DNA from: Asticcacaulis solisilvae
Lineage (GTDB): Bacteria > Pseudomonadota > Alphaproteobacteria > Caulobacterales > Caulobacteraceae
Reading direction: 5' to 3'
DNA length: 64,000 bases
NCBI RefSeq assembly: GCF_017875235.1
Contig: NZ_JAGGMI010000002.1
Span: 248,001 to 312,000, forward strand
Shown: positions 1 through 9,048 of the stretch, piece by piece
How positions within the stretch are numbered: the stretch's first letter is position 1
Layout of the letters: each line of letters opens with the position of its first letter
Notes under the pieces: generated by a model
What the model was told of the DNA's origin: nothing
The model's database searches: none
What the model saw: only the letters and a program-made list of their open reading frames with translations
Program-made: the position numbers and the translations under genes

Positions 1-776
1 TGGAGGTACTGGCCGATGGTGATGAAATCGATGCCGGCCGAACGCATGTCGTCCATGACCTGCATGACCTCTTCGCGCGTTTCGCCAAGGCCGACCATGA
101 TGCCCGACTTGGTGAACTGCTGAGGATCGCGCTCCTTGACGCGCTCCAGCAGACGCAGGCTGTGGTAATAGCGCGCGCCGGGGCGGATCTTAAGATAGTT
201 GCGCGGCACGGTTTCCAGGTTGTGGTTGAACACGTCCGGCTTGGCATCGATGACGATTTCCGCCGCACCGTCCTTGCGCAGGAAATCGGGCGTGAGAATT
301 TCAATGGTGGTCTTCGGCGACTGGGCGCGGATCTGGCGCACCACTTCGGCGAAGTGCCAGGCGCCGCCATCGGCCAGGTCGTCGCGGTCGACCGAGGTAA
401 TGACGACGTGCGACAACTTCATCAGCGCGACGGTTTCGCCGACGCGGCGCGGCTCGTCGGTGTCGAGCGGCTGGGGCAAACCGGTCTTGACGTTGCAGAA
501 GGCGCAGGCGCGTGTGCAGGTATCGCCCATGATCATGATGGTCGCATGGTTCTTTGACCAGCACTCACCGATGTTCGGACAGGCCGCCTCTTCGCATACC
601 GTCACCAGCTTGGCGTCGCGGACGATCTTCTGTGTTTCATTATAGCCGGGCGATCCAGGGGCGCGCACGCGCAGCCATTCGGGTTTCTTCTGGATCGGCG
701 AATCGGGACGGTTCTGCTTTTCGGGGTGACGCAGCTCACGCGGAGTGGCATCGACGCGATTAATAAGGGTGACCAT
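1..776 (-). CDS. lipA: Lipoyl synthase LipA (3' end outside window)
   Basis: Radical-SAM enzyme that inserts two sulfurs into octanoyl groups on lipoyl domains, such as those of the pyruvate dehydrogenase encoded nearby. Translating the minus strand from the ATG at 776 gives 258 codons running off the left edge. Visible motifs are the N-terminal auxiliary-cluster cysteines in [13 protein letters not shown] and the radical-SAM triad CTRACAFC, followed by the conserved [13 protein letters not shown] stretch. The N-terminal reading starts [20 protein letters not shown]. It is divergent from the lipoprotein gene at 948. The missing C-terminus is only due to the window edge. Confidence 0.97.
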   Translation of the reverse strand, partial: MVTLINRVDATPRELRHPEKQNRPDSPIQKKPEWLRVRAPGSPGYNETQKIVRDAKLVTVCEEAACPNIGECWSKNHATIMIMGDTCTRACAFCNVKTGLPQPLDTDEPRRVGETVALMKLSHVVITSVDRDDLADGGAWHFAEVVRQIRAQSPKTTIEILTPDFLRKDGAAEIVIDAKPDVFNHNLETVPRNYLKIRPGARYYHSLRLLERVKERDPQQFTKSGIMVGLGETREEVMQVMDDMRSAGIDFITIGQYL

Positions 777-947
777 GGCTCAACTGCTTGTGCGGGCACA
801 CGTCTGCCCCACACCTAATTGGGCGTATTGCCTGAATTTATCAAGTCAAATCCGCTGTTGCGCGACGACATGACACGTGAAGAAACATCACCGGAGTGTC
901 ACGCGCCGGTCATAGCCGATCACGGGAATCTGAGTTATAGATAACGC

Positions 948-1904
948 ATGTCCCCTTCTCTTCGTCCCTGGCTTCACCTCGCCGCGCTGGGCCTTGCCCT
1001 GGCCGTTGGCGCATGCTCGAAGCCGGGCGCCGGCGAGAAGCAGCCGGGACAGGCCTTCCTCGACAGCCAGATCCCGCCCGGCCTGTCGCCGCAATACTTT
1101 CCGCCGCAAGGCTTTGTCTGGGGCGGCTACCGCAACGGCTCCCTACCTGAGGCGCGCTACGGCGTGGCCTCGCCGCCCGTCAATCCACGCGCCCAGGTCC
1201 TGATCCTGGCCGACGCCGACTATCCGGCGGAAACCTATTTCGAGCTGGCCAACCAGTTGCTCGATGAAGGCTACGGCGTCTGGCTGTTCGAAGTGCCGGG
1301 CCAGGGCGGCGCGGGCCAGTATTCCGGCCAGAAACAGGCGGTCTTCACGCGAAGCTATCGCGACGGACAGATGGCGGTCATCGGCTTTATCCGCGACATC
1401 ATCCACCCGACGCCCGAAAAGCCCCTGTTCATCGTCGGCACCGGTTACAGCGCGCTCAATGCCCTGTCATTATCGACCACTGCCAAGGACAAGACCTTGG
1501 CCGGCTTCGTCGCCTACGCGCCTTATCTTGGCCAGGACATCCAGCCAGGCGCCGAATGGCACTCAACCGACGTTACGACTGGCTACTGGGACGGCATCGC
1601 CCACGCCTGGCGCGCCTCTAATCCAGACCTGCGTTTACGGGTCAAGAGCGAGCCCTGGCGCACGCAGACTCACAAGGCCTGGTCCGATCTCAACAGCCTG
1701 CACCTGCCGGTCATCTCCCTGACGGCGCCAGCGGCTCCGGTGGTCGTCATCGCGCCGAAGGACGCCCCGCAAAGCCAGTCGGGGACGCTCACCGCCCTGT
1801 GCGCCCGGCTGTCCCAATGCCGCGTCGCAACGACCAGCGGCCCCGACACGCTTGGCGAAGACGTCGCGAGCTTTATCCGCGGCGTGCGCCCGGCTGTAAA
1901 ATAG
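948..1904 (+). CDS. Lipoprotein of the alpha/beta-hydrolase (lysophospholipase-like) fold
   Basis: Predicted 318-aa envelope lipoprotein. The N-terminus has a short basic stretch, a hydrophobic segment and a lipobox ending in VGAC (Cys22), so it should be lipidated. The rest looks like a serine-hydrolase fold: EVPGQGGAGQ (about 115-124) resembles the lysophospholipase D-x-RGQGGS loop, and VGTGYSAL (163-170) sits where the nucleophile elbow belongs, with Ser168. The elbow lacks the final Gly of GxSxG, and no histidine follows His252, so the usual catalytic His is not evident. Activity is therefore uncertain. No operon partner is obvious; it is divergent from lipA. Confidence 0.75.
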   Translation: MSPSLRPWLHLAALGLALAVGACSKPGAGEKQPGQAFLDSQIPPGLSPQYFPPQGFVWGGYRNGSLPEARYGVASPPVNPRAQVLILADADYPAETYFELANQLLDEGYGVWLFEVPGQGGAGQYSGQKQAVFTRSYRDGQMAVIGFIRDIIHPTPEKPLFIVGTGYSALNALSLSTTAKDKTLAGFVAYAPYLGQDIQPGAEWHSTDVTTGYWDGIAHAWRASNPDLRLRVKSEPWRTQTHKAWSDLNSLHLPVISLTAPAAPVVVIAPKDAPQSQSGTLTALCARLSQCRVATTSGPDTLGEDVASFIRGVRPAVK

Positions 1905-1975
1905 TTGCCGGCTAACCGCGACTTAAGCATTCCGTGCGATGGTCTCACCGATAGATCGCTACCGGAGACGCCATC

Positions 1976-3274
1976 TTGTCCGTCCTTAGCCGCCTCAAGG
2001 CGGACACCGCCGGCAATACAGCCATGATTTTCGCCCTGTGCCTGCCGGTCCTGCTGGCGCTGGTCGGCGGCGCCATCGACTTCAGCCGGGCCACGCAACT
2101 GCGCATGGAGCTTCAGGACGCCGCCGATACGGCTGCCCTGGGCGCGATCGCCGTCAACTCCCTTGGCTATAAGGCCGGCAGCAACATGGCCGGCAACGGG
2201 ACGATTTCCGACGGCGTCGATCAGGCCCTGTCGATCCTCAAGACCAATATAGGCACGCACACCGACCTGTCGGCCATCTCCCCGGCCGCGACCGTCACCA
2301 AGACCGGACACACCCTGACCGCCAAGGTCACCGTCACCGCCAACTACAAACCCTACCTTCTGGGCCTTGTCGGCTTCAGCAATATCCCGCTGAACGCGAT
2401 GTCGGTGTCGACGGCTGGTCTGCCGCCCTACATCAACTTCTACCTGCTGCTCGACAACACCCCGTCCATGGGCGTCGGCGCCACCACGGCGGACATCAAC
2501 AAGATGGTCGCCAACACGCCGGACAAGTGCGCCTTCGCCTGCCATCAGATGGACAAGGCCGGCAATGACTACTACGCCAAGGCCAAGACGCTGGGCGTGA
2601 CCACCCGCATCGATGTGGTGCGCCAGGCAACGCAGAACCTGATGACGACCGCCAAGGCGAGCCAGACCACGCCCGGGCAGTACGGCATGGCCATCTACCA
2701 TTTCGGCATGGCGGCCGACGCCATCGACGAGAAAAAGCCCGAACCCTACCTTATCAGCGACCTGACGACTAATCTCGATGCGTCCGCGGCCAATGCGGCG
2801 GCGATCGATCTGATGACGATCCCGTACCAGAACTACAATTCCGACCGGCAGACCAATTTCAAATCGATGCTGCAAGGGATGAACAAGATCATTCCGTCGT
2901 CCGGTGACGGCACCAGCGCCAACAAGCCCCAGCAGGTTCTGTTCCTGGTGTCGGACGGCGCCAATGACGGCTACGACTGCGCCTATTCCAACGGCGGAAC
3001 CTGCCGGCGCATTTCGCCGATCGATCCTCAGCAGTGCCATACCATCAAGGCGCGCGGCGTCCGCATCGCGGTGCTTTACACCACCTACCTGCCCCTGCCG
3101 ACCAACGCCTTCTACAACCAGCATCTCGCCAAGTACCAGTCGCAGCTGGCCACGGAAATGGAAGCCTGCGCTTCACCCGGCCTGTTTTTCGAGGTGAGCC
3201 CCAGCCAAGGCATATCCGACGCCATGTCGGCACTGTTCACCCGCGTTGTTTCGGTCGTGCGCATCAAGAACTAA
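1976..3274 (+). CDS. TadE/TadG-like pilus protein with von Willebrand A domain
   Basis: A 432-aa protein, probably inner-membrane anchored and exposed to the periplasm. Residues 8-50 are the TadE/TadG type N-terminus: a charged start, GNTAMIFALCLPVLLALVGG as the membrane segment, then DFSRATQLRMELQDAADTAAL. From about residue 155 a vWA domain follows, with FYLLLDNTPSM as the MIDAS loop (DNTPS instead of DxSxS) and LFLVSDGANDG further on. The start is a TTG with GGAG upstream; no ATG fits. TadG proteins belong to Flp/Tad adhesive pilus systems, but no other tad gene is in the window, so this is an orphan paralogue whose function is unknown. Confidence 0.8.
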   Translation: MSVLSRLKADTAGNTAMIFALCLPVLLALVGGAIDFSRATQLRMELQDAADTAALGAIAVNSLGYKAGSNMAGNGTISDGVDQALSILKTNIGTHTDLSAISPAATVTKTGHTLTAKVTVTANYKPYLLGLVGFSNIPLNAMSVSTAGLPPYINFYLLLDNTPSMGVGATTADINKMVANTPDKCAFACHQMDKAGNDYYAKAKTLGVTTRIDVVRQATQNLMTTAKASQTTPGQYGMAIYHFGMAADAIDEKKPEPYLISDLTTNLDASAANAAAIDLMTIPYQNYNSDRQTNFKSMLQGMNKIIPSSGDGTSANKPQQVLFLVSDGANDGYDCAYSNGGTCRRISPIDPQQCHTIKARGVRIAVLYTTYLPLPTNAFYNQHLAKYQSQLATEMEACASPGLFFEVSPSQGISDAMSALFTRVVSVVRIKN

Positions 3275-3378
3275 TTTCCACATGGACGCGCAATAAATGA
3301 ACGTCGTTCAAAAAAGTTGCGTGTGAGTGGATTCAGGCCTTTACCCCCTCATCGGATCAGCTATTATGACCGAATGTT

Positions 3379-3406
3379 ACGACCCATCCCGCTGACGGAG
3401 GGTCGT
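3379..3406 (+). terminator. Possible terminator hairpin after the TadG-like gene
   Basis: ACGACCC (3379-3385) pairs with GGGTCGT (3400-3406), followed by TTTAT. The stem is only 7 bp and the loop 14 nt, and the hairpin is about 100 bases past the stop codon, so this is a weak call. Confidence 0.35.
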
Positions 3407-3473
3407 TTATCCGGGCGGATACGATCGCGGGCGATGGCTCCCGGCGGCCGCCCCCTGAGGGGAGTGCCTGCGC

Positions 3474-5033
3474 ATGAAGCGCGAGCTGGACGCCAGGGCG
3501 TTTGAAACGCCGCTTTTCGAAGCGCTGGTCGAAGCAAGACAACGGTATGGCGGAACCAAGGTCATCATCGAGGACCAGGACCGCAAACCGCTGGACTATA
3601 ACATGTTCATCGCGGGCAGCTTCGCCCTGTCGCGGCTCCTAAAACGCCACATCGGCGCTGAACAACGCGTCGGCCTGATGCTGCCGACCTCGATGGGCGG
3701 CGCCCTGTCCTTCTGGGCGCTGCACGCGCTCGGCCGCGCGCCCGTCATGATTAACTTCACCGCCGGCCAGGCCAACATCAAGGCTGCTGCGCAGGTTTCT
3801 CAAATAAAAACAGTAATTACAGCGCGACGCTTCATCGAGAATGCCAAGCTGGAAGAGTTGGTCGAGGCGATGCGTGGTTATGTGCGCATCATCTATCTCG
3901 ACGATATCCGCAAGGAAATCACCCTGACCGACAAGGTCTACGCCTTCGCGGCATCCAAGCTGCCGCGCCTGTTCGCCAAGAAGACCACGCCTGACGATAT
4001 CGGCGTCATCCTGTTCACCTCGGGCAGCTTCGGCAGCCCGCGCGGCGTCGTACTCAGCCAGCGCAACCTTGTCGCAAATGTACGCCAGATTCAGGCGCAT
4101 ATCGCGTTGAAACCGGAATGGGTCGCCTTCAACCCCATGCCGATCTTCCATTCGCTGGGCCTGACCGGCGGCGTTATCCTGCCGCTCCTGGCCGGCTTGC
4201 GCAGCTTCCAGTATCCGTCGCCGCTGCACGTCAAGCAGATCCCCCCGCTTTTGCGCGAATCGAAGGCATCGCTGCTCTTCGCTACCGACACCTTTATCAA
4301 CCAGTACGCTCGCCAGGCCGAGCCCGACGACTTCAAGTCGCTGGAGTTCGTGGTCTGCGGCGCCGAGAAGGTGCGCAACGAAACGCACGAGCTGTTCAAG
4401 ACGCAGTTTGGCGGCGTGCCGATCCTTGAAGGCTATGGTGTGACCGAATGCTCGCCTGTGGTGGCCGTCAACTATCCCGACGACAACCATTACGGCACGG
4501 TCGGGCCGGTCCTGCCCGGCATCGAAACGCGCCTTGACGCCGTCGAAGGCATCAAGGAGGGCGGTCGCCTTTTTGTCAAAGGTCCCAATGTGATGGCCGG
4601 ATATATTAATCCGGAAAATCCGAATGTGATCGAAGCCCCGAAAGACGGCTGGCACGATACCGGCGACATCGTTACCTTCGATGACTCAGGTTTCATCAAG
4701 ATTCTCGGCCGCGCCAAGCGTTTCGCCAAGATCGCCGGTGAAATGGTGTCGCTGACCGCCGTCGAACGCCTGGCCGAAGAGGTCTGGCCCGACAATCGCC
4801 ACGCCGTCGTCGCCGTGTCCGATGACAAGAAGGGTGAGCGCCTGGTGCTGATCACCGATAATACCGAGGCCGACATGTCACGCCTGACCAACTGGGCCAA
4901 GGAAAACGGCACGCCCGCCCTGGCCATTCCGAAGAAGATCCTGAAGGTCGAAGCCGTGCCTGTCCTCGGCTCGGGCAAGACCGACTATGTCGCGCTTCAG
5001 AAACTGGCCGAGGTCGAAGTACAGGCGGCATAG
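3474..5033 (+). CDS. Aas-type acyl-ACP synthetase / fatty-acid ligase (AMP-binding family)
   Basis: ANL-family adenylating enzyme of 519 aa, cytoplasmic or membrane-associated, predicted to activate fatty acids and load them on ACP or CoA. The P-loop is ILFTSGSFGSPRGVVLS (around residue 180); GYGVTECSPVV, WHDTGDIV and ILGRAKRFAKIAGEMVS follow in order. The last motif and the TECSPVV form closely resemble the C-terminal acyl-ACP synthetase half of E. coli Aas (2-acyl-GPE acyltransferase/acyl-ACP synthetase). The PlsC-type acyltransferase half is absent here. The ATG at 3474 has GAGGGGAG upstream. A free fatty acid recycling role is inferred; the substrate cannot be told from sequence. Confidence 0.85.
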   Translation: MKRELDARAFETPLFEALVEARQRYGGTKVIIEDQDRKPLDYNMFIAGSFALSRLLKRHIGAEQRVGLMLPTSMGGALSFWALHALGRAPVMINFTAGQANIKAAAQVSQIKTVITARRFIENAKLEELVEAMRGYVRIIYLDDIRKEITLTDKVYAFAASKLPRLFAKKTTPDDIGVILFTSGSFGSPRGVVLSQRNLVANVRQIQAHIALKPEWVAFNPMPIFHSLGLTGGVILPLLAGLRSFQYPSPLHVKQIPPLLRESKASLLFATDTFINQYARQAEPDDFKSLEFVVCGAEKVRNETHELFKTQFGGVPILEGYGVTECSPVVAVNYPDDNHYGTVGPVLPGIETRLDAVEGIKEGGRLFVKGPNVMAGYINPENPNVIEAPKDGWHDTGDIVTFDDSGFIKILGRAKRFAKIAGEMVSLTAVERLAEEVWPDNRHAVVAVSDDKKGERLVLITDNTEADMSRLTNWAKENGTPALAIPKKILKVEAVPVLGSGKTDYVALQKLAEVEVQAA

Positions 5034-5088
5034 CCGTGCGGCAATCACGCATATTGACAGCTTAGGCGCGGCACCGTAAGCGCGGAAC

Positions 5089-5493
5089 ATGGGCGCAATG
5101 ACGTACAGGGCAGTGAAGGCGGAGGTCCGTTTCTGGGCCTGCTTCGCTGTGGTCCTGGCCCTGCTCTGCCCCTTCCTGTTCCCGGTCCAAGCGTCGGCGC
5201 AAGCCATGTCCGGCTTCATGCTGTGCGTGGAACAGGCCGATGCCCCGGCCGTCGCCGACACGGTGGCCGCGCAAAAGATCGCCGACACCACCAAGAGCAA
5301 GGGCTATCAGGGCCTGAAGTGCGCTGACTGCGTGCTGGCCTCGCTGACCGCGATCGCCACGCCGTCACCGCAAATCGTCCCGGTCGTCTACGCCACCGAG
5401 TATGTGCGCATGAGGCCGGCGGCCAACGCCACCACCGTCCGCGCCCGTGCGCCGCCGCGCCCGCACTCCTGCGGTCCTCCGTCCGAAATCTGA
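5089..5493 (+). CDS. Small exported DUF2946-like protein
   Basis: A 134-aa protein with a clear signal peptide (hydrophobic core FWACFAVVLALLCPFLFPV, cleavage near ASAQA). The mature part has a CADC pair around residue 85 and ends with a proline/arginine-rich tail ending PHSCGPPSEI. This architecture (exported, CxxC-type pair, RxPP-like tail, directly upstream of a TonB-dependent receptor) resembles DUF2946 proteins, which tend to sit in copper or iron acquisition loci. It lies 62 bp before the receptor gene and is probably cotranscribed with it. An alternative ATG lies at 5098. Metal handling is inferred from the context and the cysteines. Confidence 0.6.
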   Translation: MGAMTYRAVKAEVRFWACFAVVLALLCPFLFPVQASAQAMSGFMLCVEQADAPAVADTVAAQKIADTTKSKGYQGLKCADCVLASLTAIATPSPQIVPVVYATEYVRMRPAANATTVRARAPPRPHSCGPPSEI

Positions 5494-5555
5494 AGCTCTT
5501 CACCCGCGCATGGATTGATCCGGCGCGCCTGACTGCTTTTAATTTCGGATATCTC

Positions 5556-7628
5556 ATGTCTAAACTGTCTGCCCGCGTCTTCGTTGGCGCCCTGCTCGTT
5601 ACAGCCTCCATCCTGCCGTTCATTCCTTTTGCCGCCGAGGCCGAAGAGATCGAGGACTCCAGCACCGTCATCGTCACGGCGCGCCCTGACCCGCTCGATC
5701 CGCCGGCCGTCAAGGCGACCCGGGCGCGGCTGTCGCGCACACCCGGCGCCGTTTCGGTTGTCGCGCGTGAGAATTTCGATAACTCTTATGCGCTGGGCCT
5801 GTTCGATACGCTGAAAGACGTTGCCGGCGTCTTCGCGCAGAAGAAGTCCGGCGAAGATGGCCGCTTTTCCATCCGCGGCTCCGGCATCGGCAATTCCGCG
5901 CACAATCGTGGCTCGTGGCTTGCCATCGATGGCGTACCGGTCAATCAGGCCGACGGGTCCGGTGACTTCCAGGAAATGGATCCGCTCAGTGTCCGTTATG
6001 TCGAAGTTTACAAGGGTGGCAACGCGCTGCGTTTCGGCGGTGCGCAGTTGGGGGGCGCGGTCAACTATGTCACCCCTTCCGGCCACAATGCCGGTTATCG
6101 CACCCAGGTTCGCGTCGAAGGCGGATCGTTCGGCACGCTTCGCGGACACGCCGCTTACGCGGATGTCATTGGCGACTACGACCTCTACCTGTCGACGACG
6201 GCAACCCAGGCCGACGGCTGGCGCGACAACACAGCCCAGGAGGCCCGCCGGATCACCGCCAATATCGGCCGCAGCTTCGGCGTAGGGCGCAGCATCCGCC
6301 TCATCGTCCAGGCCAACGACATCGAACAGGGCATCGCCGGTGGCCTGACGCTCAACGAGGCGCTGACGACGCCGACGATCACAACCGCGCCCAATTACCC
6401 GACTCTGCGCTACGGCCGCAATGTCAAGTCGCTGCGCGCCACCAGTCAGGCCGACTGGAAGATCAATGAAAACCTTACCTTGCAGGCGGGCGTTTATGCG
6501 GCGTGGAAGGAACTGGTCCACCCCATCTCGATCTATATCGACTATACCCATCAGAACTACGGCGCCTTTGCCCGCCTTGACGGCAAGGGCACATTCGCCG
6601 GCCGCCCCGCCGACATGTTCATCGGCGCCAACTATCGCGCCGGCCTGACCAACGCCAATGTCTACGTCAACGCCAACGGCCAGCCTGGCAACCTGACCGG
6701 CCAGACCCGCCAGAACGCAGACAGCATCGATGTATTTGGCGAAGGCCGTGTCTTCGTGACCGATAAACTGGCGGTTATTGCCGGCGGCTCATATGGCTGG
6801 ACCGGCCGCGATTATACGAACCTGCTCAACGCCGTTAACAACACGTCAGCTAATTTCGACTGGTTCGCGCCGCGCATCGGCCTGCTGTGGCAGAACGAAC
6901 AGGGTCATCAGTGGTTCGCCAATGTCACAGAGTCGGTCGAAGCGCCGACCTATGGCGCCCTCGTCCAGACGCCGATCCCGCAGTTCACCACGGTTGACCT
7001 GCAAAAGGCAACGACACTGGAAACCGGCATTCGTGGCCGCAACGCCAAGCTCGCCTGGGACGTCGCCGTCTATCACTCGGCCATCCGCGACGAGATGCTG
7101 AACTTCATCGTGTCCCCCGATATCCCGGCCGCGACCTTCAACGCCGAAAAAACCGTCCACCAGGGCCTGGAAGCCGCGCTCGACTGGTCGTTCGCACAAG
7201 CTGGGCCGTGGAGTTTCAACCTTCGCCAGACCTACAGCTGGTCGGACTTCCGCTTTGACGGCGACAAGACCTATGGCGATGGCCGCCTGCCTGTCGTTCC
7301 CGAACACTATTACCGCGCCAGCCTGACAGCGGCTGCGGGCGGCTGGCGCGTCACGCCGGCGGTCGAATGGACGCCGTCCGACGTCTGGGTGGACTATACC
7401 AACACCGCCAAGACGCCGGGCTTCACCGTCTGGAACCTCAGCCTTTCCAAGCGCTTTGGCGACAGTGTTGAAGTCTTTGCTGATGCGCGAAATCTCGCCG
7501 ACACGCGTTATGTGTCGAACGTCAACGCTCTGACCAATTTCGCGTCGGTCGCTGCGTCTTCGCGCAAGGTATTCACGCCGGGCGAAGGCCGCGCCCTGTT
7601 CGTCGGCATCCGTTTGACGGGGAGATAA
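5556..7628 (+). CDS. TonB-dependent outer-membrane receptor
   Basis: A 690-aa TonB-dependent transporter for an iron- or copper-type substrate. It has a signal peptide (to about AAEAEE, residue 30) and a TonB-box-like STVIVTARPD near residue 35. The plug domain carries SVVARENFDNS, GRFSIRGSGIG and the VEVYKGGNALRFGGAQLGGAVNYV stretch. The long beta-barrel ends in ALFVGIRLTGR. The length is typical of siderophore or metal-chelate receptors. The stop codon is 1 base before the PepSY protein start, so the two are translated as a unit. A FecA-like iron role is most likely, but the ligand is not determined by the sequence. Confidence 0.9.
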   Translation: MSKLSARVFVGALLVTASILPFIPFAAEAEEIEDSSTVIVTARPDPLDPPAVKATRARLSRTPGAVSVVARENFDNSYALGLFDTLKDVAGVFAQKKSGEDGRFSIRGSGIGNSAHNRGSWLAIDGVPVNQADGSGDFQEMDPLSVRYVEVYKGGNALRFGGAQLGGAVNYVTPSGHNAGYRTQVRVEGGSFGTLRGHAAYADVIGDYDLYLSTTATQADGWRDNTAQEARRITANIGRSFGVGRSIRLIVQANDIEQGIAGGLTLNEALTTPTITTAPNYPTLRYGRNVKSLRATSQADWKINENLTLQAGVYAAWKELVHPISIYIDYTHQNYGAFARLDGKGTFAGRPADMFIGANYRAGLTNANVYVNANGQPGNLTGQTRQNADSIDVFGEGRVFVTDKLAVIAGGSYGWTGRDYTNLLNAVNNTSANFDWFAPRIGLLWQNEQGHQWFANVTESVEAPTYGALVQTPIPQFTTVDLQKATTLETGIRGRNAKLAWDVAVYHSAIRDEMLNFIVSPDIPAATFNAEKTVHQGLEAALDWSFAQAGPWSFNLRQTYSWSDFRFDGDKTYGDGRLPVVPEHYYRASLTAAAGGWRVTPAVEWTPSDVWVDYTNTAKTPGFTVWNLSLSKRFGDSVEVFADARNLADTRYVSNVNALTNFASVAASSRKVFTPGEGRALFVGIRLTGR

Positions 7629-7629
7629 G

Positions 7630-9018
7630 ATGACCGAGCCCGGCATTAAGCTTTCTGGGGAGGCCGCCAAGCGGCTTATCATCGACTATCGCATGATCTG
7701 GCGCTGGCACTTCTATGCCGGGCTCGTCTGCATTCCGTTCATCGTCCTGCTGGCTGTCACCGGCACCTGCTACCTGTTCAAACCGCAGATCGAAGCGGCT
7801 CTGGATGCCCGCTACAACAACCTGCCGTTCGAAGGCGCCCCGCGTCCAGTCAGCGAACAGATATTCAACGCCATGCATGCGCTGCATGGCGCCGAACTCA
7901 AGCAGGTCGAGCTGCGAAAAAATCCGCACGACGCCCTGCGCGTCGTCATGAACGATGGCGGCGAGTTGTGGCGCGTCTATATCCACCCGCAGACGCTGGA
8001 TGTCCTGAAAGTCCAGGCCGAAGACCAGCGCTTCATGGCCATCATCAAGACCATCCATGGCGAACTGACACTTGGTCGTTTCGGTGAAATCATCGTCGAA
8101 CTGGCGGCATGCTGGGCCATCGTCATGATCGTCACAGGGCTTTATCTATGGTGGCCGCGCAATGCGCAAGGGCCGGCCGGCGTGCTCTTTCCGCGCCTCA
8201 GGATAGGCAAGCGTGTCTTCTGGCGCGACATGCACGCCGTCACCGGTATCTGGATCTCGTTTTTTGCGCTGTTCCTGCTGCTCTCCGGCCTGCCGTGGAC
8301 CTCGGTCTGGGGCGGCGCTTTCCGCGCGGTCGTCGCCGCGACCAAGCCCGCCACCGCCAAGGCCGAATGGGCCGCCGGCCGCGCCGCTGAGACCAAGGCG
8401 TTGAAGGACGAGCACGCCCACCACGACCAAAGTGCCCAAAAAAGCGTGCTGATGAGCCACGATATGGGGGTCAACCTGACGGGCGTCGATGCCCTGGCGC
8501 CGCGCGTCCTGGCGATCGGCCTGCCCGCGCCCGTCCTGATCAAGCCGGTGAAAGACACGACCTGGCAGGCGACCTCGGCCACCCAGAACCTGACCGCGCG
8601 CTTCACCGTCACCTATGATGCCGCCACCGGCCACGAGATCAAGCGCGAGACCTTTGGCGACAAGGCGCTGGTCGATCGCGTCGTCGCCACCGGCATCTCC
8701 GCCCACGAAGGCCACCTGTTCGGCTGGCTCAACCAGCTACTGGGCCTGCTGACCGCCATCGGCCTCGTCACCCTGTGTATCAGCGCGGTGGTCATGTGGT
8801 GGCAACGCCGTCCGACCGATGTTCTGGGCGCCCCAGCGCTCCTGCCGGATGAGCGTCTGGGCATGGGGCTTGGTGCGCTCATAATGGCCCTCGGAATCTT
8901 CCTGCCGGTATTGGGTATAAGCCTGATCGTCGTGGCGCTGGCCGAGCGCCTCGTCCTGCGCAATATTCCAGCGGTCTGCGCCTGGCTGGGCCTGAAGCAC
9001 AGCTTGCCACCCGCATAG
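7630..9018 (+). CDS. PepSY-associated membrane protein (siderophore/metal reductase type)
   Basis: A 462-aa inner-membrane protein of the PepSY_TM family. The first membrane segment (about 22-46) follows RMIWRWHFYAGL. A second lies near 160-178 (CWAIVMIVTGLYLWWPRNA), a third near 200-222 after a DMHAVTGIWISF motif, and more occur at the C-terminus (LLGLLTAIGLVTLCISAVVMWWQRR and LGMGLGALIMALGIFLPVLG). The histidines in the WHFYAG and MHAVTG motifs are typical of the family. Members paired with TonB receptors are thought to reduce ferric-siderophore or metal complexes in the periplasm. The start follows the receptor stop by one base. The pairing supports metal uptake; the exact reaction is an inference. 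Confidence 0.87.
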   Translation: MTEPGIKLSGEAAKRLIIDYRMIWRWHFYAGLVCIPFIVLLAVTGTCYLFKPQIEAALDARYNNLPFEGAPRPVSEQIFNAMHALHGAELKQVELRKNPHDALRVVMNDGGELWRVYIHPQTLDVLKVQAEDQRFMAIIKTIHGELTLGRFGEIIVELAACWAIVMIVTGLYLWWPRNAQGPAGVLFPRLRIGKRVFWRDMHAVTGIWISFFALFLLLSGLPWTSVWGGAFRAVVAATKPATAKAEWAAGRAAETKALKDEHAHHDQSAQKSVLMSHDMGVNLTGVDALAPRVLAIGLPAPVLIKPVKDTTWQATSATQNLTARFTVTYDAATGHEIKRETFGDKALVDRVVATGISAHEGHLFGWLNQLLGLLTAIGLVTLCISAVVMWWQRRPTDVLGAPALLPDERLGMGLGALIMALGIFLPVLGISLIVVALAERLVLRNIPAVCAWLGLKHSLPPA

Positions 9019-9048
9019 CGTCGTCATACCCTTGCGCAGCGGGGTGAC

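Noticed and set aside
1670-3124. A 484-codon minus-strand open frame opposite the TadG-like gene
   Set aside because: It runs antisense through two recognised genes and shows no family motif or ribosome site.
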